Assembly: GCF_001512295.1 (NCBI RefSeq)
Contig: NZ_LNUP01000015.1
Coordinates: forward strand, 248,001-312,000
Length of the DNA stretch: 64,000 bases
Source of the DNA: Pseudomonas sp. EpS/L25
GTDB lineage: Bacteria; Pseudomonadota; Gammaproteobacteria; Pseudomonadales; Pseudomonadaceae
Direction of reading: 5' to 3'
Part shown: in pieces, positions 27,705 to 37,470 of the stretch
Layout of the letters: each line of letters starts with the position of its first letter
How positions within the stretch are numbered: the first letter of the stretch is position 1
The notes under the pieces: model-generated
Seen by the model: the letters and a program-made list of their open reading frames with translations, nothing else
Told to the model about the DNA's origin: nothing
Database searches by the model: none
Translations under genes and position numbers: made by a program

Positions 27705-29642
27705 ATGACGCTTTCTCCCAAGCAACGCCTGCCGCTGGCCATCGCCCTGGCGATGGCCCAGGCGGCAACCGCCCAGGCGGCTCCCAATCCCTACAGTGGC
27801 TTCACCGTGTTCGGCGACAGCCTGCTGGATGCCGGGCAATTTCCCGACACCGGGGTCAACGGTGCCAGTCTCAGATTCACCAATAGGGTCGGCCCTAGCT
27901 ACAGCCCTGCGAATGGGGCGGTGACCGGCCCGGTGTCTTCGATCCTGCTCGGCCAGCAGCTGGGCTTCGATGCTCGCACCCTGGATGCCTCGACCTCGGT
28001 GATCAACCGCTTGCTGGGCCTGAGCGATGGCGACAACTGGGCCACGGGCGGTTACACCACGGCGCAGATCCGCGATTCGATCACCGCGGCCAACGGCTCG
28101 GTGGTGGCGGCCAACGGCCTGACCCTGCGCACGCGCGACGGCTATCTGCCGAGCCTGGCCAGCCAGGGCCTGAGCCTGGATCCCAACACCCTGTTCTATA
28201 TCAGCGGCGGTGGTAACGACTTCCTCCAGGGGCTGATCACCTCGCCGGCCACCGCGGCGGCGGCGGCCAATCGCCTGGGTGATGGCGTCGCCGCCCTGCA
28301 ACAGGCCGGCGCTCGCTACCTGGTGGTCTGGCTGCTGCCCGACATCGGCCAGACCCCGGCCCTGGCCGGTTCGCCGCAGCAGGCAGCCACCTCGGCGTTG
28401 AGCCGGGTCTACAACCAGGCCCTGGTCACGCGCCTGGCCGGTATCGATGCCGAGATCATCGGTCTCAACGTGCCGCAGCTGCTCGCCGAGGTGGTGGCAG
28501 ACCCGGCACGCTATGGCCTGGCGACCGAGCAGAATCTCACCGGCACCTGCTTCAGCGGCGACAGCTGTGCGCGCAACACCACCTATGGCCTGGGGGCGGC
28601 CGCGGCCGATCCGAGCAAGCTGCTGTTCAACGACCGGGTCCATCCGACCATCACCGGCCAACGGCTGATCGCCGACTACGCCTATTCGCTGCTGGCGGCG
28701 CCCTGGGAAGTGACCCTGCTGCCGGAGATGGCCCAATCCACGCTGAGGGCGCATCAGGATGGCCTGCACCAGCGCTGGTTGGGCGACTGGCATGCCTGGC
28801 AGCCGCTGGGACGCTGGCAGGGCTACGTGGATACCAGCGGGCGGCGGCTGGACGTCGACGACCAGCACAGCACCGCGGGTGGCGACGGCAACGGCTACAG
28901 CCTGGACCTGGGCGGCAGCTACCGGCTCAGTGAGCAATGGCGGATCGGCGTGGCGGCCGGGGTGGCGCGCCAGCACCTGGAAGCCGGTGCGGCCGATTCC
29001 GACTATCGCCTCAACAGCTACCTGCTCAGCGCCTTCGCCCAGTACCAGGGCGAGCGGCTGTGGGGCGATCTCACCGCCACCGGCGGCCGACTGGACTACG
29101 ATGACCTGCGTCGCCGCTTCGCCCTTGGTCCGACCGTGCGCAGCGAGCAGGGTGACACCGACGGCGATCTGCGCGCCCTCTCGGCGCGCCTCGGCTACGA
29201 CCTCGCGGCGGCCAGCAGTCCCTGGCACTTGAGCCCCTACCTGAGCGCCGACTACGCCCGGGTCCAGGTGGACGGCTATCGCGAGCGCGGCAGCGATGCC
29301 ACGGCGCTGGAATTCGACGACCAGTCGAGCACCTCGCGGCGACTGGGGCTGGGTCTGCAGGGGCGCTGGCAACTCGCACCGGCCACGGCGTTGTTCGCCG
29401 ACCTGGGTCGCGAGCGGGAATTTGCCGACGGCACCCGCGATGTGACCATGCGCCTGAACAGCGTGCCGGGTCTGGACTACACCCTGGACGGCTACCAGCC
29501 CGACAGCGACCGTACCCGCCTGAGTCTGGGCGTGGTCCAGCGGCTGACGCCGGAACTGACCCTGCGCGGTGGCTACAGCTATGCCGGCGCGGGGGATGCC
29601 CATCAGCAGGGGGTGGGCCTGGGCCTATCGCTGGACTTCTAA
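27705..29642 (+). CDS. estA: EstA-type autotransporter esterase
   Basis: 645 aa, the length of P. aeruginosa EstA. A signal peptide (about residues 1-26) is followed by a GDSL passenger: FTVFGDSLLD with Ser39, YISGGGNDF with the oxyanion Asn, and FNDRVHPT with the catalytic Asp/His. The last 270 or so residues form the autotransporter beta-barrel, ending in alternating residues with a terminal Phe (GLGLSLDF). In P. aeruginosa EstA is an outer-membrane esterase affecting rhamnolipid production and motility. ATG 27705 follows CAAGG. A single-gene unit. Confidence 0.93.
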   Translation: MTLSPKQRLPLAIALAMAQAATAQAAPNPYSGFTVFGDSLLDAGQFPDTGVNGASLRFTNRVGPSYSPANGAVTGPVSSILLGQQLGFDARTLDASTSVINRLLGLSDGDNWATGGYTTAQIRDSITAANGSVVAANGLTLRTRDGYLPSLASQGLSLDPNTLFYISGGGNDFLQGLITSPATAAAAANRLGDGVAALQQAGARYLVVWLLPDIGQTPALAGSPQQAATSALSRVYNQALVTRLAGIDAEIIGLNVPQLLAEVVADPARYGLATEQNLTGTCFSGDSCARNTTYGLGAAAADPSKLLFNDRVHPTITGQRLIADYAYSLLAAPWEVTLLPEMAQSTLRAHQDGLHQRWLGDWHAWQPLGRWQGYVDTSGRRLDVDDQHSTAGGDGNGYSLDLGGSYRLSEQWRIGVAAGVARQHLEAGAADSDYRLNSYLLSAFAQYQGERLWGDLTATGGRLDYDDLRRRFALGPTVRSEQGDTDGDLRALSARLGYDLAAASSPWHLSPYLSADYARVQVDGYRERGSDATALEFDDQSSTSRRLGLGLQGRWQLAPATALFADLGREREFADGTRDVTMRLNSVPGLDYTLDGYQPDSDRTRLSLGVVQRLTPELTLRGGYSYAGAGDAHQQGVGLGLSLDF

Positions 29643-29700
29643 GCGCGGTTCAACCCTCGGATGGCCCACTGGCCTTGCGACAGCCGGCCATCCACTTGTG

Positions 29701-32025
29701 CTAGACCCGGTTGAGATCACCTAGCCGTTGGCGCTGCCAGTCGCGCAACTCATCCAGGCGCCGCGGCGGACAGACCAGAAAGCCCTGCAGCAGATCGCAG
29801 CCGGCCTGTTGCAGGCAGAACTGCTTCAGTTCGGTATCCACCCCTTCGGCGATGACCTGGGCGTCGCGGGCATGGCAGAAGGCGACGAGGGCGTCCAGGC
29901 TGGCCTGGTTGCCGGGTTGGCTGAGCCGCTCGACGATCAGGCGGTCGAACTTGATGGTGTCGGCAGGATAGTCGGTGACCTGCTGGATGGAGGTGTAGCC
30001 CACACCGAAATCGTCGATGGCCACGCGAAAGCCCTCGGCGCGCAATTCATGCAGCAGCGCCAGGGTTCGCTCGTTCAATTCGGCGGCGAAGGTCTCGGTG
30101 AACTCCAGCTCCAGGCGGCCTGGATCGACCCCATGGTGACGCACCCGTTCGCAGAGGTAGGGCACGATATCGGCCTGCTCCAGTTGCGCGGACGACAGGT
30201 TGATGGACAGTACCAGGCCGTCGCCCAGCACCTCTTGCAGGGCCGGGTACTCACGGCAGGCCTGGTCCACCACCCAGCGGTCGATCCAGCGAAAATGCCC
30301 CTGGCGTTCGGCGATGGGAATGAACTCAGCCGGGGACACGGCGCCCAGGCGGGGCGAATTCCAGCGCAACAGGGTTTCGGCGGAGCGCACCTGGCCGGTG
30401 CTGTCGACGGCCGGCATGTAGACGAGGTGAAATTCCTCGCTCGGATTCATCTGGCGCAGATGCTCGTCCAGCAGGTCCTGACGGCGTTGGCGCGCTGCCA
30501 GCTCCGCGGTGAAATGCACCAGGCGATTGCCGCCTTCGCTCTTGGCCCGGTTCAGGGCCAGGTCGGCCTGGGCCAGCAGGTCGGCCAGATCCAGCGGGGC
30601 CTCGGGGGCGGCCAGGCCGAGGCTCAGGGTCACGGCATAGCGTCGTTCGCCGACCAGGGTGCCGTTGTCGTAGTGCCGCTGTAGCTGCTCGCCCAGTGCC
30701 AGGGCATCGTCGGCTGCCTTCTGGCCGCGCAGCAGGATGGCGAATTCGTCACCAGCTAGGCGGGTGAGGACCACCTCGTTGCCTTCGCGATAGGGCGCGA
30801 CCGCCAGCTGCGTCTGCTGGGCCACGGCCTGCAGCAGTTCATCACCTACCTCGTGACCGAATCTGTCATTCACCAACTTGAAATGATCCAGCCCGAAGTA
30901 CAGCAGCGCGATGGCACGACCGTCCGGCTTTTCCGCCAGCCAGGACTCGCCCATCAGTTGGAAATAGCGGCGGTTGCCGATCTGGGTGAGGACATCGGTG
31001 CGCAGGGCGGTGCGCAACCGCGCCAGGATGGCCAGGTTGCTGTCGTGCAGGCGCTTCATGTTGGCGCCCAGGTGGCCGATCTCGCCGGGTTCCTCGCTGT
31101 TTTCGAGCGCCTGGCGCTGGCCTTCCAGCACCTCGGTGAGCTGACTGTCCAGCCGGGCGATGGGCCGGGTGATGTAGCGCCTGATCAGGGCCACCAGCAC
31201 CAGGATGCAGGCCAGGGTCACGAGCAGACCGCCGCCGAAGTAGGCGATCGCCAGGTGACGTAGCTGCCGGCTCAACTGCTCGGGGTCCGGGGTCAGGTGG
31301 ACATAGAGATCGGGCGAGAGGCGCTTGACGACGGTGAAGTCGCTGCTCTGGCGGGGCGGTGTGCGGGTGAATGCCGGAGGGGCACCATAGCTCTGCTCCA
31401 GGGCTCGGCGGAGGGCTTCCACACGGTCCGGGCTCACCGCCAGTTGCAGGGTCATCGCCAGGTCGCGCTGGCCTGACAGCGGCGGCCCGGCCGTACTGGG
31501 CAGCAGTGCGGTGGTGGCCACCAGCAGCGGCCGGCCCTGTTCGTCGGTCAGATAGTCGCGCCGCTCCTGGGGGCCGTCCGACTCGCGTACCAGCCGCTCG
31601 AGCAACTGCCGCTGGACGGTGCTCAGTTGGGCGAAGGGGTCGTCGCTGCGTTCGTAGTAGTAGGCCAGGCTGAGATCGGGCCGGGCGATGGTGAGGGAGA
31701 TCCGACTGGGCGCATCGGCGCCGGCCAACTGCCGTATTGCCAATTGCAGCTGGATGCCCAGGGCTTCGTTGCGATAGGGCACGTCGGTCTGGCGCAGGAA
31801 GTTGCCCAGGGCCGCGCTGCTGGATAGCGCATAGAGCAGGTTACGGCTGAAGTGATCGTATTCGCGGTAGGCGCTTTCGAGCGCCGCCAGGTCGTGGTTG
31901 AGGCGCGAGCGTTCGAGGCCGATCACTGCCCCGCGCTGGATCTTGTAGCCCAATCCGACCAAGGTCAGGCTGCAGAGCAGCGCGACCGGCAGGATCAGCA
32001 GCAGGACGCGCCTATTGAGATTCAT
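29701..32025 (-). CDS. Membrane GGDEF/EAL protein, MbaA-like
   Basis: 774 aa. A membrane helix at residues 6-26 is followed by a periplasmic domain of about 240 residues, a second membrane helix (AYFGGGLLVTLACILVLVAL) and a HAMP-like linker. The GGDEF domain has RLAGDEFAILL as its active-site loop. The EAL domain reads ETLLRW in place of EALLRW but keeps INLSSAQL, LELEFTET, DDFGVGYTS, IKFDR and AEGVDT, so c-di-GMP hydrolysis may be intact. Its start overlaps the stop of the upstream PotD-like gene by 14 bases. The pair matches the layout of Vibrio cholerae nspS-mbaA, where the binding protein tells the c-di-GMP enzyme about polyamines. That parallel is inferred from domains and order only. 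Confidence 0.8.
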   Translation of the reverse strand: MNLNRRVLLLILPVALLCSLTLVGLGYKIQRGAVIGLERSRLNHDLAALESAYREYDHFSRNLLYALSSSAALGNFLRQTDVPYRNEALGIQLQLAIRQLAGADAPSRISLTIARPDLSLAYYYERSDDPFAQLSTVQRQLLERLVRESDGPQERRDYLTDEQGRPLLVATTALLPSTAGPPLSGQRDLAMTLQLAVSPDRVEALRRALEQSYGAPPAFTRTPPRQSSDFTVVKRLSPDLYVHLTPDPEQLSRQLRHLAIAYFGGGLLVTLACILVLVALIRRYITRPIARLDSQLTEVLEGQRQALENSEEPGEIGHLGANMKRLHDSNLAILARLRTALRTDVLTQIGNRRYFQLMGESWLAEKPDGRAIALLYFGLDHFKLVNDRFGHEVGDELLQAVAQQTQLAVAPYREGNEVVLTRLAGDEFAILLRGQKAADDALALGEQLQRHYDNGTLVGERRYAVTLSLGLAAPEAPLDLADLLAQADLALNRAKSEGGNRLVHFTAELAARQRRQDLLDEHLRQMNPSEEFHLVYMPAVDSTGQVRSAETLLRWNSPRLGAVSPAEFIPIAERQGHFRWIDRWVVDQACREYPALQEVLGDGLVLSINLSSAQLEQADIVPYLCERVRHHGVDPGRLELEFTETFAAELNERTLALLHELRAEGFRVAIDDFGVGYTSIQQVTDYPADTIKFDRLIVERLSQPGNQASLDALVAFCHARDAQVIAEGVDTELKQFCLQQAGCDLLQGFLVCPPRRLDELRDWQRQRLGDLNRV

Positions 32026-33055
32026 GGCGGCCTACCAAGGCGCTACCGATGCGCTGTCGGGTCTGGAAGGTGTCGGGGGGACCTTCCTGGAAGGTCTGGC
32101 TGCGGGCGAGTACCTCGGCAGGTGGAAACAGGCTGGGATCCTGGCGCAGGTCCGTGGAAAGCAGCCGTACGGCGCCGGCGTTGGCTGTCGCCAGGTGCAG
32201 TTCCGTGGAAGCCAGCAGCGCGTTGCGCGGCTCGTTGAGGAAATCGATGAAGCGCTCGGCAGCAGCCTGGTGCGTGGAGCTGCTGAGTATCGCCACGCAG
32301 TCCACCCACAGCAGACTGCCCTCGTGGGGGGTGACGAAGCGCCAGGGCTGTCCGGGCGTCGCCGCATTGAGCAGGTGCTGATCGCCGCTGTAGCCCAGGG
32401 CCAGGTCGATGTGGTCGCTGTAGGCCGGATTGCGCAGGGCGCTGACCACGTATTGATAGGTCAGCACCGCGGGTGCCTGGGCCTTGAGCAGGTCGAAGCT
32501 GCGCCGGAGCAGCCCGGCATCGTCGCTGTTGATCGCGCCGCCCAGGGTGAGCAGGGGAGCGACCAGCAGGTCGTCGTGATCCTCGAGCATGGCGATGCGG
32601 CCGTGCAGGGCCGGTTCTGGTTGCAGCAGCGCCTGCCAGGAGTCCGGCGGGCGAGTCAGCCGATCGGCGCGGTAGAGCAGGCCCAGGGTGCCCCAGACAT
32701 AGGGCACCGCATAGTCACCGCAACTGCTGCGCCAGCGCGGATCGATCTCGGCCAGATGGGCGATTCGCCGAGAATCGATGCGGGTCAGCAGGCCATCGCG
32801 GCCCAGGCGGGTAGCGCTGACCTCGTTGATCACCACCAGGTCGAGAGCGGCATCGCCGCGCGCCAGGGTGGCATCGCGCACGTCGCTGCTGTCGAAATGG
32901 ATCTCCTGCAGCGGCGGATTGGCCTTGGCCCAGCGTTGCAGCAGGGTGTCGCTGAAATAGCCTTCCCAGGTGTAGAGCCGCAGGGGGTCGGCCACCAGCG
33001 GAAGCGGTAGGCCGACTAGCCAGAGCAGCAACAGCAGCATCCGTCGTGGGCGCAT
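32012..33055 (-). CDS. PotD-like periplasmic binding protein, NspS-like sensor partner
   Basis: 347 aa from the ATG at 33055. The signal peptide MRPRRMLLLLLWLVGLPLPL ends near VADPL, and the mature protein starts LRLYTWEGYFSDTLLQRW, the start typical of spermidine/putrescine-binding proteins. Further family features are DLVVINEVSATRLGRDGLLT, PYVWGTLGLLYR and LLWVDCVAILSSSTH. No ABC permease or ATPase gene lies nearby; the next gene is the GGDEF/EAL membrane protein, overlapping by 14 bases. That points to sensing rather than uptake. The ligand is probably a polyamine but is not shown by sequence alone. Confidence 0.8.
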   Translation of the reverse strand: MRPRRMLLLLLWLVGLPLPLVADPLRLYTWEGYFSDTLLQRWAKANPPLQEIHFDSSDVRDATLARGDAALDLVVINEVSATRLGRDGLLTRIDSRRIAHLAEIDPRWRSSCGDYAVPYVWGTLGLLYRADRLTRPPDSWQALLQPEPALHGRIAMLEDHDDLLVAPLLTLGGAINSDDAGLLRRSFDLLKAQAPAVLTYQYVVSALRNPAYSDHIDLALGYSGDQHLLNAATPGQPWRFVTPHEGSLLWVDCVAILSSSTHQAAAERFIDFLNEPRNALLASTELHLATANAGAVRLLSTDLRQDPSLFPPAEVLARSQTFQEGPPDTFQTRQRIGSALVGRHESQ

Positions 33056-33151
33056 CTTGGTCTTCCAGGCGATAGCGAGCGACAGTCCTGACGGCGCGCG
33101 CCTGGCGTGCACCGTCCTCCCGATAACACTTAGGAGCCTAGACGAACCTGG

Positions 33152-33778
33152 TTAGTTTATCGGCGACGATGTCCGAGCGTGCAGATCGGCTCGGGTGTAA
33201 GGCCGATCACTGCCGGCGGCCAGGGTTCCCAGATCCTGCATCAAGTCGTGGGTGGGCGCGCGCCGCCCGTGCAGCAGCACCAGCGGCAGCAGCAGGCTCG
33301 CCACCAGGACGAGCGTCTGGCGCCGTGGCAGCAGGACCTGGGCCGGCAGCAGGCGCAGGCATAGCGCCGCGACCACCAGGCCGAGCAGGGTGCCGGTGAT
33401 GGCCTCGGACGGCGAGTGATAACCCAGGCGTACTCGTGAGTAGGCCACCAGCACGGCGGCCCCGACGCCTAGCCAGGGAGCCAGGGGTCGCAGGCGACCT
33501 TGCCCGAACAGCAGCCAGGCCAGCACCGGCAAGACGCTGGCGGCCTGCATGGAGTGGCCGCTGAAACCGGTGAAGTCCAGTTCCCGGCTGCCGATGCCCC
33601 AGCCGAAGAAGGCGATCTTGGTCGCGGCGGTGAGCAGGCAGGCCAGGGCGAACAGACCGAACCACAGCAGCAGGGCGCGCAGACCGCTGCCCAGCGCCAG
33701 CCAGAGACCGATGAGCAGGGCGCAGGGCAGCATCACGGCAGCGTCGCCGAAGTTGGTGATGAAGGGCCAGAAACTCAT
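33152..33778 (-). CDS. PAP2-family membrane phosphatase (paralogue A)
   Basis: 208 aa with about five or six membrane spans. It has the PAP2 motifs FTGFSGHSM and SRVRLGYHSPSEAITG. The usual Asp after the second His motif is Glu here, and the KX6RP first motif is not obvious (TKIAFFGWGIG occupies its place). It could dephosphorylate lipid phosphates or undecaprenyl pyrophosphate; activity is uncertain given the altered motifs. A paralogue follows at 33899-34528. Confidence 0.8.
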   Translation of the reverse strand: MSFWPFITNFGDAAVMLPCALLIGLWLALGSGLRALLLWFGLFALACLLTAATKIAFFGWGIGSRELDFTGFSGHSMQAASVLPVLAWLLFGQGRLRPLAPWLGVGAAVLVAYSRVRLGYHSPSEAITGTLLGLVVAALCLRLLPAQVLLPRRQTLVLVASLLLPLVLLHGRRAPTHDLMQDLGTLAAGSDRPYTRADLHARTSSPIN

Positions 33779-33898
33779 GGGCGGGGCTCTCGCTCGAGGC
33801 GCGAAAGAACGCGCCAGGGGACTACGGAGAAGACGAAAGCGTCCATGGTAACGCTGGCATCGCCCCGCCTGCCACCGTCTGGCCCGCGCCTGTCCGCG

Positions 33899-34528
33899 TC
33901 AGTTCTGCAGCGGTGCCACCCCGGCGCGCTGGTGGGCGCGGGTCCAGGGGTTCTGCTCGTCGGCGAACTTCACCGCCAGGCGTTCCAGCACCCGTTGCGT
34001 CGGGGCGTTGGTGCCGTGCAGCAACAACAGCGGCAGGAGCAGCAGGCTGGCGCCCAAGGCCGCCTGGCGGGGCTTGAGGACCACCTCCTGGCCGCGCAGC
34101 AGCCACAGCAGGCTGGCACTCGTGGCGTAGCCAATGGGCAGGCCGGTCACCACTTCGGAGATCGAGTGGTAGCCCAGTACCACCCGCGAGATGGCGATGA
34201 GCAGGGCGCAGACGGCACCCAGGGCGGCGGCAGTCAGGCGCAGCGCGGGGCGTGCCCGGCTGGCCAGCAGCCAGCCGAGGATCGGCAGGATGCCGCCCAC
34301 CAGCATGGAGTGGCCGCTGAAGCCGGTGAAGTCCAGGTGCGGGATACCCAGGCCCCAACCGAAGAAGGCGATCTTGGACAGGGCGACGCTAAGACTCGCG
34401 GCACCGAACAGGAGCAACCACAGCAGCGCCGCCCGCGCCGAGAGCCCGGCCAGCAGCCAGAGCGCGATGAGCAGGGCGCAGGGAAGCATCACCGAAGAAT
34501 CGCCGAAATTGGTGATGAACAGCCACAT
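33899..34528 (-). CDS. PAP2-family membrane phosphatase (paralogue B)
   Basis: 209 aa from ATG 34528 (MWLFITNFGDSSVMLPCALL). It shares the N-terminus FITNFGD..VMLPCALLI, FFGWG and DFTGFSGHSM with paralogue A and has SRVVLGYHSISEVVTG, again with Glu where Asp is usual. The tandem arrangement and shared oddities show a local duplication. Multi-spanning; the active site should face the periplasm as in other members. Confidence 0.8.
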   Translation of the reverse strand: MWLFITNFGDSSVMLPCALLIALWLLAGLSARAALLWLLLFGAASLSVALSKIAFFGWGLGIPHLDFTGFSGHSMLVGGILPILGWLLASRARPALRLTAAALGAVCALLIAISRVVLGYHSISEVVTGLPIGYATSASLLWLLRGQEVVLKPRQAALGASLLLLPLLLLHGTNAPTQRVLERLAVKFADEQNPWTRAHQRAGVAPLQN

Positions 34529-34650
34529 GGATGAACGGACTCCTGAAGCGGACGAGGCATTCTGACCTCCGCACGCCCAGAGGTTGCATGCAGCGTGCCG
34601 AGCTGTGGACTGTCGCAAGAAAACGGCGGGACGTCTTTCGCAGTCCCAGC

Positions 34651-34686
34651 AAAAAGCCCCGGCACCTGAGGTGACCGGGGCTTTTT
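34651..34686. terminator. Bidirectional terminator downstream of metK
   Basis: AAAAAGCCCCGG pairs with CCGGGGCTTTTT, with extra CACC/GGTG pairing inside. A and T runs on both sides make it bidirectional. It is separated from the metK stop by the inverted-repeat element at 34704-34946. Confidence 0.88.
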
Positions 34687-34703
34687 GCCAAGGGGGCGTC
34701 TTA

Positions 34704-34946
34704 GAACCTGTTCACGATCTGCTGCGCGTCGGCCAAACGGCGTTGAAAATGGCCTGGAAGGCCGGTCCCACCTGGGCGGTCCCGTCGCAATGCTCATTTA
34801 CCACTCGTAAACCCGAGCGCGAGTCCGATCCGCTTCCTCAGCCATTTGATTCGCTGGCGCTCACCCTACGGGCCAGCCGTTGGCTGTTACTCCCGTTGGT
34901 CGTTGCGCCTTGTTTGGCTCTAGCTCGCGAGATCGTGAATAGGTTC
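34704..34946 (-). mobile_element. MITE-like inverted-repeat element, copy 1 (243 bp)
   Basis: The ends are GAACCTGTTCACGATCT and, at the right, the complement of GAACCTATTCACGATCT. It is flanked by TTA on both sides (34701-34703 and 34947-34949), a 3-bp TNA target duplication. The right TTA is the TAA stop codon of metK. The interior aligns with the reverse complement of copy 3, plus about 60 extra bases near 34843-34905. No coding capacity. The minus sign marks its orientation relative to copies 2 and 3. Confidence 0.75.
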
Positions 34947-36137
<1,191 letters not shown>

Positions 36138-36254
36138 CGAACGGTTCCTAAATTACCAAGGGGTGAGGGCCCGAAGGCCGGTCGAGACAGCAGTTTGCGT
36201 ATTGGACATGACGCCTGGGGGCGCCGCTGTCCGCCCGCCACTGGCCAGTTAGCC

Positions 36255-37253
36255 TCATGACGGGGTGTTTCCCTGATCCGGACGCGCGAATTGCCGCACC
36301 TGGATCTGAAAGCCGTTGCGCAGGCCGAGGTAGAGACTCTCGCCGGCCTGCAGGCCGGCTGCCTGGGCCCAGCGCGCCAGTTCGTCCTGGTCGAAGCCAA
36401 GCCAGAGATCGCCACAGGCTTCGCGCGCCCAGGCCTGATCGTGGGGGCAGAGATCGGTGATCACCAGGCTGCCACCCGGCACGACGCGCTGCGCGAGGCG
36501 TTGCAGCGCTTCCGCCGGTGCCGCGAGATGATGCAGGACCATGTTGAGGATCACGCAGTCGGCCTGGGGCGTCGATTCGGTAAGGGCATCGCCCAGGTAC
36601 AGTTCGACATTGTCGAGGCCGTCGCGTTGGCAGCACTGGCGGGCCAGTTCGAGCATCGCCGGACTGTTGTCCACCGCCATCACCCGGGCGAAGCGATGGG
36701 CCAGATCCGGCAGGAAGGCGCCATCGCCTGGCCCCACTTCCAAGGCGCAACCGCGGGGGTCCAGGGCCAGGGCGTCCAGCAGGCTGAGCAGGCCGTCGTG
36801 ATACTGCGGCAGGCTGGCGATGAGGTCCTGCTGGGCCTGGAACTTGTCCGCCACCCGGGCGAAGAAGTCGCGACTCACCGACGCGCGCTGGGCATGCACC
36901 TCGCCGATGCGCGCTTGGACGGCGTCCGGCAGCTCCAGGCTGTCCACTTCCTCGAGCAGGGCAGCGTGCAGCGCGCCGCCTACGGTGCCCAGGCGGGGCA
37001 GGGCGCGGCGATAGAAGATGGCGTTGCCTTCGCGGCGGGAGGCCACCAGGTTGGCCTGGGCCAGCACCTTGAGGTGGTGGCTGATGCCGGACTGGCCGGT
37101 GGCGAAGATCTGCGCCAGTTCCAGCACGCCGAAGGAGGCGCTGTGCAGGGCGCGCAGGACGTTGAGGCGCAAGGGATCGCCGCCGGCCTTGCACAGGGCG
37201 GCGAGGGTGTCACCTTGGTCTCGGCCGAGCGCCGGTACACGTAGCTGGGTCAT
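36255..37253 (-). CDS. ArsR-family regulator fused to a SAM-dependent methyltransferase domain, SahR-like
   Basis: 332 aa. The first 100 residues are an ArsR winged helix (VLELAQIFATGQSGISHHLK then VLAQANLVASRREGNAIFYR). Residues 140-330 form a class I methyltransferase fold with the SAM loop ALEVGPGDGAFL, AVDNSPAMLELA and VILNMVLHHLAAP. Proteins of this layout next to metK have been described as SahR, which responds to S-adenosylhomocysteine and controls the methionine cycle. That role is inferred. The palindrome at 37294-37317 is a likely autoregulatory operator. Confidence 0.8.
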   Translation of the reverse strand: MTQLRVPALGRDQGDTLAALCKAGGDPLRLNVLRALHSASFGVLELAQIFATGQSGISHHLKVLAQANLVASRREGNAIFYRRALPRLGTVGGALHAALLEEVDSLELPDAVQARIGEVHAQRASVSRDFFARVADKFQAQQDLIASLPQYHDGLLSLLDALALDPRGCALEVGPGDGAFLPDLAHRFARVMAVDNSPAMLELARQCCQRDGLDNVELYLGDALTESTPQADCVILNMVLHHLAAPAEALQRLAQRVVPGGSLVITDLCPHDQAWAREACGDLWLGFDQDELARWAQAAGLQAGESLYLGLRNGFQIQVRQFARPDQGNTPS

Positions 37254-37293
37254 GGGGCGCTAGTCTAGAGACCCGTCCCGGTGCTCGCAAGAA

Positions 37294-37317
37294 AAGCATC
37301 AAAAAGTTTTGATACTT
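37294..37317. promoter_or_regulatory. Palindromic operator candidate of the SahR-like regulator
   Basis: ATCAAAA-AG-TTTTGAT is a perfect 7+7 palindrome (37298-37313), extended by AAG/CTT outside one mismatch. It lies 41 bases before the regulator's start codon and on the other side faces the pqi operon. It is the only palindrome of this kind in the gap. Confidence 0.6.
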
Positions 37318-37470
37318 GTCTGACGATAGTGGGGCAGGCATACCTGCGGAGATGTAGGTAAGATGCCAGCGGCGTCCGGTTCGCCTACCGCTATCCCATG
37401 TGGTAACTCCGGCGCCGCGCGTGCGTCAAAGTTGCAGACTTCGTCCAGGGAGCGCCATCCAGGTCGTCTC

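Noticed and set aside
27243-29603. 786-codon antisense open frame opposite estA
   Set aside because: It runs through REP repeats and the estA coding region; composition is that of a shadow frame.
29659-29692. GGATGGCC/GGCCATCC stem between the convergent estA and GGDEF/EAL genes as terminator
   Set aside because: The loop is long and there is no U-run on either strand, so I did not list it as a terminator.
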